From Desulfuromonas sp. AOP6 (lineage in GTDB: Bacteria; Desulfobacterota; Desulfuromonadia; Desulfuromonadales; SZUA-540): a stretch of DNA of 64,000 bases. The position numbers and the translations under genes were made by a program. Below the pieces are notes generated by a model. The model was not told the origin of the DNA, did not search any database, and saw only the letters and a program-made list of their open reading frames with translations. The DNA lies in NCBI RefSeq assembly GCF_009731355.2, contig NZ_AP022810.1, positions 1,516,001-1,580,000 on the forward strand, written 5' to 3'. Below, piece by piece: positions 25,503 through 34,705 of this stretch (its first letter is position 1; each line of letters opens with the position of its first letter).

Positions 25503-26282
25503 ATGTTGACTTATCCTCAGATAGATCCAATCATTTTTCAAATTGGCCCCCTGGCTGTCCGCTGGTACGGCGTGATGTACCTTGTGGGATTTATCATCTC
25601 CTATTTCATCATTGGACATTTGTCTCGTCAGCGCGGTCTGGGGATTGATCGTGACGGTATATCCGATCTTCTCTTCTATGCCGCGCTTGGGGTTATTCTG
25701 GGAGGAAGGTTAGGGTACACTCTGTTCTATAAGTTCTCTTACTACCTCTCTCACCCGTTGGAAGTCCTGGCCATATGGGAAGGCGGCATGAGTTTTCATG
25801 GGGGATTGCTCGGTGTCGTGATCGCTGTGATTATTTTCTGCAAGCGTCGGAAGATTTCCGTCCTGTTGACTGGCGATATCCTGGTGACTGCTGCTGCAGT
25901 TGGTCTTGGGCTTGGACGTATTGGGAATTTTATCAATGGGGAACTGTGGGGGCGAGTGACGGATGTGCCCTGGGGGATGATTTTCCCACAAGCTGGTTTG
26001 CTTCCCAGACACCCGAGTCAGTTGTATGAGGCTGTTTTGGAAGGACTTGTTCTTTTTATTGTTTTATGGTTTTTGCACCGGAAGAATCCTCCTGCCGGCG
26101 TCCCTTTTTTTATGTTTTTTCTCGGGTATGGCTTTTTTCGATTTATGGTCGAGTTTTTCAGGCAGCCCGACGAACATCTCGGCTTTCTCTGGGCGGGAGC
26201 CACCATGGGGCAGTTGCTGTCCATCCCTATGGTCATGGTTGGCGTGATTGGTCTCTGGGTCATTCTAAAAAGGAATAAATGA
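25503..26282 (+). CDS. lgt: Prolipoprotein diacylglyceryl transferase
   Basis: Inner-membrane enzyme attaching diacylglycerol to the lipobox cysteine of prolipoproteins, 259 residues with seven predicted helices. Motifs: WYGVMYLVGFIISYF, GVILGGRLGYTLFYKF, WEGGMSFHGGLLGVV (the H-G-G-L-L signature), and GLGRIGNFINGELWGRVTD, the Lgt signature with its essential arginine and asparagine. Preceded by AAGGAAG. It serves the many lipoproteins of this window. The HAD gene begins 1 base after its stop. Confidence 0.97.
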   Translation: MLTYPQIDPIIFQIGPLAVRWYGVMYLVGFIISYFIIGHLSRQRGLGIDRDGISDLLFYAALGVILGGRLGYTLFYKFSYYLSHPLEVLAIWEGGMSFHGGLLGVVIAVIIFCKRRKISVLLTGDILVTAAAVGLGLGRIGNFINGELWGRVTDVPWGMIFPQAGLLPRHPSQLYEAVLEGLVLFIVLWFLHRKNPPAGVPFFMFFLGYGFFRFMVEFFRQPDEHLGFLWAGATMGQLLSIPMVMVGVIGLWVILKRNK

Positions 26283-26283
26283 C

Positions 26284-26904
26284 GTGTCTAAGGTTTGCGC
26301 TATTGTTTTTGACTGCGACGGAGTTCTTTTTGAAAGCCGCGTTGCCAACCTGGCCTACTATAACAGGGTTCTTGCCCATTTAGGCGTTGAAGAAGTCAGG
26401 TCTGAAGACAAAGAACGGGCTCATCTCTGCCATACGGCAGCAAGTCCTCAGGTGTTTGCCACACTTCTGGGAGAGGCCATGGTGCCCACTGCGCTTGATA
26501 TTGCCGCGAAACTCGATTATCGACAATTCATCCCTTTCATGAATCCAGAACCTCAGCTCTACAGCACCCTCGAAACGCTGGCTCAAAATTTCCCTCTGGC
26601 TATCGCGACCAATCGCGGCAACAGCATGGTAGAAATTCTCCAACATTTTGGATTGGAAAGATTTTTCCAGGTGGTAGTGACCAGCCGCGATGTGCCCAGG
26701 CCCAAGCCCTATCCGGATATGCTCTTTTTGGTCGCAGAGCGACTGGGGATGGCTTGTCGGGATTTGCTTTTTGTTGGAGATTCAGATTTGGACCACGAAG
26801 CGGCCCGGGGGGCGGGTGTCCGATTCGTGGCCTATAAGGGGATGACTGCCGGAGATTTTACCATCTATGAACATGCCGAACTGGTGTCTTATCTAAGCCT
26901 CTAG
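26284..26904 (+). CDS. HAD-family phosphatase (Gph/PGP-like)
   Basis: A 206-residue haloacid-dehalogenase hydrolase. Motif I FDCDGVLFES supplies the nucleophilic Asp, motif II is AIATNRGNS, motif III lysine is in RPKPYPDML, and motif IV is FVGDSDLDHEAARGAG. An alpha-helical cap lies between motifs I and II, as in phosphoglycolate phosphatase and beta-phosphoglucomutase. GTG 26284 starts right after lgt, hence coupled. It ends in the palindrome CTAG, which is also the stop of the convergent RsbW-type gene. Substrate unknown. Confidence 0.9.
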   Translation: MSKVCAIVFDCDGVLFESRVANLAYYNRVLAHLGVEEVRSEDKERAHLCHTAASPQVFATLLGEAMVPTALDIAAKLDYRQFIPFMNPEPQLYSTLETLAQNFPLAIATNRGNSMVEILQHFGLERFFQVVVTSRDVPRPKPYPDMLFLVAERLGMACRDLLFVGDSDLDHEAARGAGVRFVAYKGMTAGDFTIYEHAELVSYLSL

Positions 26905-27320
26905 TGAAACTTCTTTTCCATGATCAGAACATGCCCCTTGCCTTCTTTACGATAGACGACCTGATCCATGAGAGTTCGAATGATATAGACTCCCCGACCG
27001 TGCTCATCAAGATTTTTGAAGTCAGGTGAGGGGAGGGAGTTGATGTCGAACCCTTGCCCTTCGTCGTAGACAAGGATTTTGAGGGTTTTCTCCATTATGG
27101 ATATGGTAATGTGCAGCTCTTTGCCAGGATCGTCCTCGTTGGCATGTCGTATGGCATTGGTCATGGCTTCTGTCAGAACCAGGTTCAGGTGATAGGCCAA
27201 CTCTTCCCGATCTCCCTTGTACCTCTCCAGAGTCATGGCAAGGCCTTCCCCAATTTTCCCAATCAGACTCAGGTACCGCGTCTGGTTGGGAACCTTGATA
27301 TCCACCTCTATTTTTTCCAT
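26901..27320 (-). CDS. RsbW/SpoIIAB-type anti-sigma serine kinase
   Basis: A 139-residue GHKL ATPase that should phosphorylate the STAS protein encoded just upstream. N-box HLNLVLTEAMTNAIRHAN with the catalytic Glu and Asn, G1 box DEGQGFD, G2 box EHGRGVYIIRTLMDQVVY. Length and layout are those of RsbW/SpoIIAB, without a histidine-kinase dimerisation helix. Last gene of the five-gene minus-strand operon. The stop overlaps the HAD gene stop in CTAG. No sigma factor gene is present, so its target could be a sigma factor elsewhere or another effector, as with RsbT-, HsbA- or BtrW-type switches. Confidence 0.9.
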   Translation of the reverse strand: MEKIEVDIKVPNQTRYLSLIGKIGEGLAMTLERYKGDREELAYHLNLVLTEAMTNAIRHANEDDPGKELHITISIMEKTLKILVYDEGQGFDINSLPSPDFKNLDEHGRGVYIIRTLMDQVVYRKEGKGHVLIMEKKFH

Positions 27321-27347
27321 CTTAATCCCCCCCCGGGAAATGGATGT

Positions 27348-27689
27348 TTAAAAACTACTCAGGGCTTCCTCTGATCCCGGGAAAATTTCAAAAACACGGT
27401 GAAGGCGAGTCAGTTCGAACATGGACCGGACCTGTGGCTGTAATCCGCAAAGCTTGAGATTTCCGTTGCGGGCACTGGCGTTTTTAAACCCCGAAACAAG
27501 AGCGCCAAGCCCTGATGAGTCGACAAAACGGACTTCGCCCAGGTCAACCACAATGTCATTCTTGCCCTCCTCAAACAGGTTGAGCATCTGTGCCTTAAGA
27601 TCGCTACTGTTGTGGGCATCCAGTCTCTCTTCCTTAATCTCAATAAATACGACCGCGCCTTTGTCCTCAATGTTCAAAATCATGGCCAA
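27348..27689 (-). CDS. STAS-domain anti-anti-sigma factor (RsbV/SpoIIAA type)
   Basis: A 113-residue single STAS domain. The phosphorylation loop is VRFVDSSGLGALVSGFKN, with the serine phosphorylated by RsbW-type kinases in place. In the usual scheme the unphosphorylated form binds the kinase and frees its captive; the SpoIIE domain encoded upstream would remove the phosphate. It lies 27 bases before the kinase gene and 97 bases after the phosphatase gene on the same strand. Confidence 0.93.
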   Translation of the reverse strand: MAMILNIEDKGAVVFIEIKEERLDAHNSSDLKAQMLNLFEEGKNDIVVDLGEVRFVDSSGLGALVSGFKNASARNGNLKLCGLQPQVRSMFELTRLHRVFEIFPGSEEALSSF

Positions 27690-27786
27690 TCTCCTGTTGA
27701 TGATAAATGTTTCTGACTAACCAACTGAAATGTTTATAACATACCTGTGCCATTTTTGTAATCGGCAAGTCCAAGCGAGTTTTCCC

Positions 27787-30700
27787 CTACGCATCGATCT
27801 TCAGAACGACGAGAGATACATCATCGTTGAAATGGCGATTTCCGGTGAATAGTCTAATCTGGTTCAGCAGACTTTCAATGATATCGGCCGGAGGGAGTGT
27901 TTCAGAAGCTTCAAGCACCTGGCAAAGACGTTCCTCGCCAAAGAGTTCACCGTCAGCATTGGCCGCCTCCGTTAGACCGTCCGTGTACATGAGTAACACG
28001 TCCCCTTTTTGCAGGGTGGTTTTCTTTTCTTCAAAGTTTACATTTTGTAGAACACCGAAGATAAGTCCTTCCGCATCGAGCCGTTCGCAGGTTTCCCGGC
28101 GCTTGTTGGCAATCAATGGCGGATTGTGACCCGCATTTGAGTAAATGAGGGTTTTGGTAGCGGGGTCGAACTTGACATAAAACATCGTGATGAAAAGTTC
28201 GGTGCGAGTGAGATCCTCATAAAAAAATTCGTTGATCGCAGTCATTACTCCGCTGGTGTTTCCTATACTTTGAGTTCGGGATTGAATGAATGTGCGGGTT
28301 TCGGCCATAACCAAGGCGGCGCCAATGTTATGCCCGGAGACATCCGCAATGACCAGATCCAGTTTACCGTCATCCCGGAGCAGAAAATCGTAGTAGTCCC
28401 CACCGACCTGGCGGGCAGGCACGCACAATCCCGCCAGGCTGATCCCATCTATCTGGGGAGTTTTGGTCGGGAGCAGTCCAAGCTGGATGGTTTTGGCAAT
28501 TTGCAGTTCCCGTTCGTGTTCCTTTGCTCTAATCAGATCCTCAGTCTGCTGGGCATTCCGCCAGGCCACACCGATCTGTCCAGCCAAACTGTCAAAAAGC
28601 TCCACAAATTCTTCGGTAAATATCCCTTTGGACGAGCGGGAAAAACACGATAAGACCCCAATAGGTTGGCCCTCGATAGAAATGGGGGCATGGGCGAAAG
28701 ACTGAAAGCCCTCTGGACCGGCAATATTCTCTGCTTCTGGTTTGTCCAGCAAATCGCAATCGTTTTCAATTTTAGTTTTATTGTCAAGGAAGGCTTCACC
28801 AATACAGGTTTCACGGTTCAGTTCCCGCGGTGAGGTGGCTCGCTCGGTGCGAGCCTTGCCCCGTTGGCTGACTACGGTCAAGGCGTTTGTCTGCTCATCA
28901 AGGAAACGGACAACGCATAGATCGAACTTGAACTGTTGAAGGAGCAGTTCGAGAATATTGTCCAGGATAGACTTCAGGTTTTCACCGCTGGCCACCAGGC
29001 GGGCCGACTCATAGAGGACGCTAAGCTGGTCGCGACTGGCTGTTCTACTGAGAGTGACGGTCCCAAAGATATCGAAAACGTCTTCCATCTTGCTGCCCTT
29101 GGTCGCAAGATAGTTTTCTATAATAATTCTGGCCGGTGCAGCGCCGACAGATCCGGCCAGCGTTCGTTCAGTGAATCTTTTCAGAGAGGGAAGCTCATAT
29201 TCTGACAAGCTCCCTTTTTCATCGATATCTCTGTCATTGAGGTATTCTGTCATGGCAGCGTGGGCCTGTTTTTCGCCAATGAACTTGGTCATGAGTTCGA
29301 TAAATTCCACCAGCGTAGGTGCACCACTCAATCGCTTGCGCTGGGGAGGCTCTTTGCTGGGCTCAAAGGCATTGATAAACTTATCGGCTTGCTCGATCTC
29401 CCTTTTGCAGGGTTTGGTCAAAAGGGAGAAGGTCAGAAAAGCGCCGAGATTGAAAAACATGGTCCAGAAGAGGGCGTGTGACCACTTGTCGAATCCGGAC
29501 AAGCCGAAAAGTTCTTGAGGCCTAAGAAGAGCCAGACCAAACAGGCCTTCTTCCAGGATGCGATGCTCCAGCCAGCCCGCCTGGACAAATGAGGGGAGAA
29601 GCAGGGTATAAAACCAGAGGGCAAAACCAAAAATCAGGCCGGCTGTGGCACCTTTCCGAGTAGCCCGTTTCCAGAAAAGACCGCCCAGGACGGCTGGAGC
29701 AAATTGAGTTGCCGCCATGAAGGAGATTAGCCCGATGTTGACCAGGGCGCTGTATTCCCCTGCCAGTCGGTAATAAAGATAGCCGAGAAAGATAACGGCA
29801 AAAATGCCGAGTCGTTTTATGTTAATCAACAGGCGAGAGAGATTCTTCGACCCGAAATTGAGTCGGTTGATGACCGGCATGACCAGGTAGTTGTGTACCA
29901 TGGTTGAGAGAGCGACGGACTCCACCATGACCATGCCGGCGGACGCAGAAAATCCCCCGATAAAAACCAGCATGGCCAGCCAGGGATGCCCCGTGACGAG
30001 AGGCAGGCTGACGACATAGTAATCGGCCCCGGCTGCTTCACCCCCTGTAAGAAGCAAGCCACCAAGCGCGATGGGGATGACGAAGAGGTTCATCAGGAAC
30101 ATGTAGGCTGGGAAGCGCCACATGGCATCACGGATATGTTTTTCATCGGAGTTTTCAATGACCATGATGTGAAACTGACGGGGCAGAAACATGACGGCCA
30201 TCATGGAAATGAAGGTTAATGAGAACCACATGGGGTAGGGGATGGAAGCCGTGCCGAGCAGGACAAGATCTTTGCGTTCTGGGAAGGTTTCCAGAAATTT
30301 TGTGAAGATGTCGGAAAAACCATCAAAGAGTCCGTAGGTAACAAAAATGCCGACGGATACAAAGGCAACGATCTTGACGAGAGATTCCAGCGCGATCGCC
30401 GCGACCAGTCCTTCATGACGCTCAGAGGCATCGAGGTGCCTGGCGCCGAAGAGAATGCCGAAGAGAGCCAGCACCAGGGCGACAATGAACGCGGTATCAA
30501 TGTAAGGGGGGAGAGCTGGAATGAGATCGCTGAGACCGTGCCCAATGGCTTCTGGGGGGGCGGACAGCAGGTCAAAGGTGTAGGCGACGGCTTTAAGTTG
30601 TAAGGCGATGTAGGGCATGATGCCAATGACGGCAAAAATTGTAACAACAGCCCCCAGAAAGGCCGATTTGCCGTAACGGCTTGCTATAAAGTCCGCAATG

Positions 30701-31002
30701 CTGACGATATTCTGCTCTTTACTGATACGGACCATTTTGCGCAGGATAATCCACCAACTGAAGGCTATAAGGGTAGGTCCAAGATACGTCGGTAGAAAAT
30801 CGAGACCGGATGTGGCGGCCCGTCCTACACTTCCGTAAAAGGTCCAGGAGGTAAAATAGACGGCCAGTGAGAGAGAATAGATGTAACTGTTGGATATGAT
30901 GCTTTGCCCGGCCTTCCGCTTTCTGTCGGCGTAATAGGCGACAGCGAAGAGCAGGCCGAAGTAGGCGAGAGTGACAGATGTGACTAAAGCGACAGGCAGC
31001 AC
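27787..31002 (-). CDS. Sodium:solute symporter fused to GAF and SpoIIE/RsbU phosphatase
   Basis: A 1071-residue multidomain protein. Residues 1 to about 530 are an SSS/SLC5 transporter of roughly 13 helices (FTSWTFYGSVGRAATSG, MPYIALQLKAVAYTF, GGFSASAGMVMVESVALSTM). About 560-650 is a helical linker domain, 660-820 a GAF domain (FKFDLCVVRFLDEQTNAL), and 830-1071 a PP2C phosphatase with all metal motifs: GGDYYDF, ADVSGHNIGAALVMA, SNAGHNPPLI, YTDGLTEAA and DDVSLVVLK. GTG 31002 directly abuts the stop of the small membrane gene. I infer that the transporter senses or imports a solute and adjusts dephosphorylation of the STAS protein. The symporter half looks intact, so transport cannot be excluded. 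Confidence 0.92.
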   Translation of the reverse strand: MLPVALVTSVTLAYFGLLFAVAYYADRKRKAGQSIISNSYIYSLSLAVYFTSWTFYGSVGRAATSGLDFLPTYLGPTLIAFSWWIILRKMVRISKEQNIVSIADFIASRYGKSAFLGAVVTIFAVIGIMPYIALQLKAVAYTFDLLSAPPEAIGHGLSDLIPALPPYIDTAFIVALVLALFGILFGARHLDASERHEGLVAAIALESLVKIVAFVSVGIFVTYGLFDGFSDIFTKFLETFPERKDLVLLGTASIPYPMWFSLTFISMMAVMFLPRQFHIMVIENSDEKHIRDAMWRFPAYMFLMNLFVIPIALGGLLLTGGEAAGADYYVVSLPLVTGHPWLAMLVFIGGFSASAGMVMVESVALSTMVHNYLVMPVINRLNFGSKNLSRLLINIKRLGIFAVIFLGYLYYRLAGEYSALVNIGLISFMAATQFAPAVLGGLFWKRATRKGATAGLIFGFALWFYTLLLPSFVQAGWLEHRILEEGLFGLALLRPQELFGLSGFDKWSHALFWTMFFNLGAFLTFSLLTKPCKREIEQADKFINAFEPSKEPPQRKRLSGAPTLVEFIELMTKFIGEKQAHAAMTEYLNDRDIDEKGSLSEYELPSLKRFTERTLAGSVGAAPARIIIENYLATKGSKMEDVFDIFGTVTLSRTASRDQLSVLYESARLVASGENLKSILDNILELLLQQFKFDLCVVRFLDEQTNALTVVSQRGKARTERATSPRELNRETCIGEAFLDNKTKIENDCDLLDKPEAENIAGPEGFQSFAHAPISIEGQPIGVLSCFSRSSKGIFTEEFVELFDSLAGQIGVAWRNAQQTEDLIRAKEHERELQIAKTIQLGLLPTKTPQIDGISLAGLCVPARQVGGDYYDFLLRDDGKLDLVIADVSGHNIGAALVMAETRTFIQSRTQSIGNTSGVMTAINEFFYEDLTRTELFITMFYVKFDPATKTLIYSNAGHNPPLIANKRRETCERLDAEGLIFGVLQNVNFEEKKTTLQKGDVLLMYTDGLTEAANADGELFGEERLCQVLEASETLPPADIIESLLNQIRLFTGNRHFNDDVSLVVLKIDA

Positions 31003-31257
31003 TCAGCGAACATCCTTTTCGTCTTCAGGTTGGGTGGGGGTGCCATGGTTATTGCTTTTGAGGGTTCGGGTGAAAAAATAGATTACGGCAATGGATGCTG
31101 GCCATCCCACGAGGAGATAGAGGATAAGAAGAGGTATCCCGAAAATCGTGGTTTCCTTGTTGAAAATATGAATGAAAGGGAAGTTGATCATAACCAGACC
31201 CAGGATGAAAAAGAGGATCCAGGCATCCCGGAGTTGTATGGGATAGTGATCTTTCAT
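31003..31257 (-). CDS. Small two-helix membrane protein, probable symporter subunit
   Basis: An 84-residue protein with two hydrophobic helices (AWILFFILGLVMINFPFIH and GIPLLILYLLVGWPASIAVI) and a charged C-terminal tail. Size and position resemble the small DUF485/DUF4212 proteins encoded before acetate/solute symporters such as ActP, so it is likely the partner of the fused symporter. It overlaps the preceding kinase gene (ATGA) and abuts the following GTG start, giving tight coupling to both. Exact family not verified. Confidence 0.75.
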   Translation of the reverse strand: MKDHYPIQLRDAWILFFILGLVMINFPFIHIFNKETTIFGIPLLILYLLVGWPASIAVIYFFTRTLKSNNHGTPTQPEDEKDVR

Positions 31258-32825
31258 ATGCGTGCCCTCGCCTTGCCAATAATATGCCTCAAGATTATAT
31301 GGACAGTATAATCAACATCTTGTGATGTGTCGACTGTTATAACTTCGGATCTCTTCTGAACCGGGTCAAAGCAGGCGGCCTGCTTTCCGTACAGCTCCCT
31401 GCGACCATCCGAAGCATCCATCTCCTGTTTTTGCCGCTGATCGAGGCGGTTCAAAGCTGTTTCCGCAGGACATTCCGTGACAATTAGAAAAACAGGAACG
31501 CCTCGTTGGCGAGCCATTTCAAAAAAACGGTTACGTTGGTCTTGTTGGGAAAACGACGCGTCCACCAGTACCGATTGTTCTTTCTGTAGAGACTTTTCTG
31601 CCATGTCAAGCAGCGCATCATAGGTTTTCTGCGTGACATTCCGTGTATAGAGTCCCTGGTTAAAAGAATCTTCTTCCCGTCTCAATACAGGCAGCCCGTG
31701 GAGCTCTTTGCGGACCTCGTCCGAGCGCAGGTGCAGAGCATTGATGGCCCTGCATAAGCCTTTCGCCACCGTCGTTTTACCCGTCCCCATAAGCCCGCAG
31801 GTTAAGATGATCATTTGAGGACAGAGATAACCCAGGGCCAGGCTGAAATAACGTCGAGCAAGACTCTTTGCTTCCAACTGTACGGATTCGGCGGCCTCTA
31901 TATCCCCTGCGAGAATCGAGTTGACTTTTCCCCTGACAAAAGCACGGTAGACCTTGAAGAAGGGTAGCAAATCTTCCCAGTCAGTTCCCATATCCATATT
32001 GGTTCTGTAGGCACCTAAAAGAGTTGTGGCCAACTCCCATCTCTTCCTGAATTCCAGGTCCATCAACAGAAAAGCGACATCTTCCACAATATCGCAGATA
32101 CGAAAACGCTCACTGAATTCGATACAGTCGTAAATACAGATTGGATCGCTCAAGCAGATATGTTCGGCGTGCAGATCCCCATGTCCGTCGCGTACGAAGC
32201 CTTGTTTTTCTCTTGTTGTCAGCACGGTGCCCTTGTCCCGGATAAAGGCCTCAACCCAGTCCTGGAGAATGGTTTTTGCTTCAAGCTCAATCGTGTCACC
32301 TACATACGGTTCGATCTGGTTAAAATTTTCTTTCCAGTTATAGGCTGTCTTTTGTCGATAAGAAAGGGTGGGGTGGCGGACTATTTCGGCGTGTTTATGA
32401 AAGAACGCCAGCCGATGGCCTAGACGGTCCATGTCTTTTTCGAGGTGCGGAACCTTGTTTCTGATCAACTGATCGAGCATGCGGTCTTCCGGTAGCCTTT
32501 TCATGTGAACGGCATATTCTTTGATTTCTCCCGGCCCATTTAACTGATAGCCGTTCTTGCCGAAATAAATCGGAAGTACGCCGAGGTAGGTTTGCGGACA
32601 CAAACGCCGATTCAGGCGGACCTCCTCAAGACAGTAATAACGGCGCTGGTCAAGGCTGGAAAAATCTAAAAAACCAAGGCTTACAGCTTTTTTGACCTTA
32701 TAAACGTGTTGGGTCGTGAAATAAAGCCGGGAAATATGCGTTTCGGAAAAAGTCACCGGACCATTTTCGCTTGGGTAAAAAGTAGGCGAGAGCATTGCCC
32801 TATGCAGAAGAGACTGTGCATCCAT
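31254..32825 (-). CDS. APH-like phosphotransferase fused to P-loop kinase
   Basis: A 523-residue protein of two halves. Residues about 40-330 look like an aminoglycoside-phosphotransferase/choline-kinase-like domain: YKVKKAVSLGFLDFS near the N-terminus, catalytic loop VRDGHGDLHAEHICL near 215, and CIEFSERFRICDIVEDVAF as the metal motif. From about 340 there is a P-loop kinase (LTCGLMGTGKTTVAKGL, SDEVRKEL, VLVDASFSQQDQR) of the zeta-toxin/gluconate-kinase-like type. I recall this fusion as a widespread uncharacterised family (COG2187 plus COG0645). It heads the symporter-phosphatase operon, which is unusual. It is not evidence of antibiotic resistance; the substrate is unknown. Confidence 0.85.
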   Translation of the reverse strand: MDAQSLLHRAMLSPTFYPSENGPVTFSETHISRLYFTTQHVYKVKKAVSLGFLDFSSLDQRRYYCLEEVRLNRRLCPQTYLGVLPIYFGKNGYQLNGPGEIKEYAVHMKRLPEDRMLDQLIRNKVPHLEKDMDRLGHRLAFFHKHAEIVRHPTLSYRQKTAYNWKENFNQIEPYVGDTIELEAKTILQDWVEAFIRDKGTVLTTREKQGFVRDGHGDLHAEHICLSDPICIYDCIEFSERFRICDIVEDVAFLLMDLEFRKRWELATTLLGAYRTNMDMGTDWEDLLPFFKVYRAFVRGKVNSILAGDIEAAESVQLEAKSLARRYFSLALGYLCPQMIILTCGLMGTGKTTVAKGLCRAINALHLRSDEVRKELHGLPVLRREEDSFNQGLYTRNVTQKTYDALLDMAEKSLQKEQSVLVDASFSQQDQRNRFFEMARQRGVPVFLIVTECPAETALNRLDQRQKQEMDASDGRRELYGKQAACFDPVQKRSEVITVDTSQDVDYTVHIILRHIIGKARARI

Positions 32826-33004
32826 GGAGAGCCTTGTTCTGTAGAAGAGTTTGAAAAATTTTAACAGAAGGGATATCGGTGTAAAGGAATAGAACCAGCC
32901 GGGAAAAAAATTGACGCCAAAAAGTGAGTATGATATCGTTTTGCCTCGTATTTTCAGTGGTTTTGGCAGTTTTAGGGTGTCGCATCCCCATGGCTGGAGT
33001 TCCT

Positions 33005-34705
33005 ATGAATCTTCGCATATATCTTGTTTTGTCCCTGCCATTTTGGCTGGCTGGCTGTGTTTCGACACCTGCCATCCACCACGACGGGTTTCAGGAGGCA
33101 CCTTACGTCTCCCAGATCACGGACAATAAGACTAAGGCCCTTCATTACTTCAGTCTCTACCGACTGGCTGTCGGTGACAGGGATATGAAAAGGGCACAGG
33201 AGATGCTTCGTTCTGCGCTGGAGGCCGATCCTGATTCTTCCTTCCTGAAATATGCTCAGGCGCAGCTGGCCATACACCAGAGTGATGACGAAGGAGCGCT
33301 CAGGGCCGCCGAAGACGCTGTTATTCTCGATCCTGAATACATCGACGCCCTGCTTTTCCTCGGCAGTCTGCATTTCGCCAAAGGGAACAACCGTCAGGCT
33401 GTTGAATATCTGGAGCGGGTGGTTGCCCTCGATCCCGAGGAAGAAAATGCCCTATTGGAATTGGCTGTTTCACATGCCCGTCTCGGTGACACTGAAAAGG
33501 CTATTGATCTTCTTACCCAGGCGATAGAAGACAAGCCTGATTTTTATGCGGCACAACTCACCAAGGCTCGAATTTACCGAGAAATCGGCTTGACCGTTCC
33601 TGCGGTGGAGACCTATCGGGAGTTGATACGGAACAGACCTGATCTCGAAACCGCCTATGTGGAACTCGGCAGCCTTTATGAGGAAAAGGCGGAGCGTGCA
33701 AAGGCTCTTCAACTCTATAGACAGGGAATGGCAGAGGTTCCAGACAGTTTTGCTCTGCTCAATCGTCTTGCCCGTCTTTATATTCTGGATAACCGGCTCG
33801 ATGACGCGCTGTCTGAACTGCGGCGAATTGTGACCCTGAATCCTGGCGAGGCGGAAGCCTGGCAGAAGATAGGCCTGATCTATCTGGAACAGGAACGGTT
33901 TGCTGAAGCAGTCGCTGTCTTCCGCTCGCTGCTGAAAAACAATCCCTACCTGGAACAAGCGCGGTTTTATCTGGGGTCGGCCCTTGAGCGACTGGAGGAT
34001 TGGCCTTTGGCTCTCGAAGTCTTTTCCCTGATTCCGGCAGAATCGGAACTCCATGCCGACGCCCGCTATCACATGAGTTATCTTCATTTTCGTCTGGGGC
34101 AGACAGAAAAAGCCATCGCAGTTCTGGAAGACGTTTTTTCCCGGGGGAGCGGCCGTGCAGACGCCTATGCTTTTTTAGCTTCGCTTTATGAGGGCGAAAA
34201 GCGCTACGACGAAGCACTTTCAACCTTGCAGTCGGGGCTGACTCTTTTTCCTGAAAGCTCCAGCCTTCATTATCAGAGGGGACTTGTGTATGAGAAAGCC
34301 GGGCAGCGGCAAATGGCCCTTGGGGCCATGCGACTGGCTTTGGAGGTTGACAGTGACCATGCCGAAGCGCTCAATTTTATCGCGTATCACTATGCGGAAA
34401 CCGGCGAGAACCTCGACGAAGCCCTGACTATGGTGCAAAGAGCCCTGTCCATCAAGGAAGAAGGGCATATCCTCGATACGCTAGGTTGGGTTTATTTCAG
34501 AATGGGACGTTTTGGCGAGGCTGTGACAGCGCTGGAAAAAGCAGCTGCTCTTCTGCCCCAGGACCCCGTTGTTCTTCAGCATCTGGCCGAGGCGTATGCC
34601 GCTGTGGGGGACATTGGAAAAGCTCGGCAGGCCTATGAAGGAGTTCTTCGCATTGATCCCGATGCGTCAGAAGTCCTGGAGAAATTACGGGGTCTTCAGC
34701 AGTGA
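33005..34705 (+). CDS. Tetratricopeptide-repeat lipoprotein
   Basis: A 566-residue envelope protein. MNLRIYLVLSLPFWLAGCVS is a lipoprotein signal with lipobox LAGC and Cys at residue 18. The rest is an array of about a dozen TPR units, for example AVEYLERVVALDPEEENALL, AIAVLEDVFSRGSGRADAYA and AVTALEKAAALLPQDPVVLQ. ATG 33005 follows TGGAG; an upstream in-frame ATG at 32924 would place another hydrophobic stretch ahead and is less likely. The following lipoprotein gene overlaps by 4 bases. TPR lipoproteins often organise outer-membrane assembly or export; no catalytic domain is present. Confidence 0.88.
   Translation: MNLRIYLVLSLPFWLAGCVSTPAIHHDGFQEAPYVSQITDNKTKALHYFSLYRLAVGDRDMKRAQEMLRSALEADPDSSFLKYAQAQLAIHQSDDEGALRAAEDAVILDPEYIDALLFLGSLHFAKGNNRQAVEYLERVVALDPEEENALLELAVSHARLGDTEKAIDLLTQAIEDKPDFYAAQLTKARIYREIGLTVPAVETYRELIRNRPDLETAYVELGSLYEEKAERAKALQLYRQGMAEVPDSFALLNRLARLYILDNRLDDALSELRRIVTLNPGEAEAWQKIGLIYLEQERFAEAVAVFRSLLKNNPYLEQARFYLGSALERLEDWPLALEVFSLIPAESELHADARYHMSYLHFRLGQTEKAIAVLEDVFSRGSGRADAYAFLASLYEGEKRYDEALSTLQSGLTLFPESSSLHYQRGLVYEKAGQRQMALGAMRLALEVDSDHAEALNFIAYHYAETGENLDEALTMVQRALSIKEEGHILDTLGWVYFRMGRFGEAVTALEKAAALLPQDPVVLQHLAEAYAAVGDIGKARQAYEGVLRIDPDASEVLEKLRGLQQ

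Noticed and set aside
31254-32825. Possible aminoglycoside resistance gene
   Set aside because: The APH-like fold is shared by many kinases, and the fusion to a P-loop kinase points to a housekeeping family; nothing shows antibiotic specificity.
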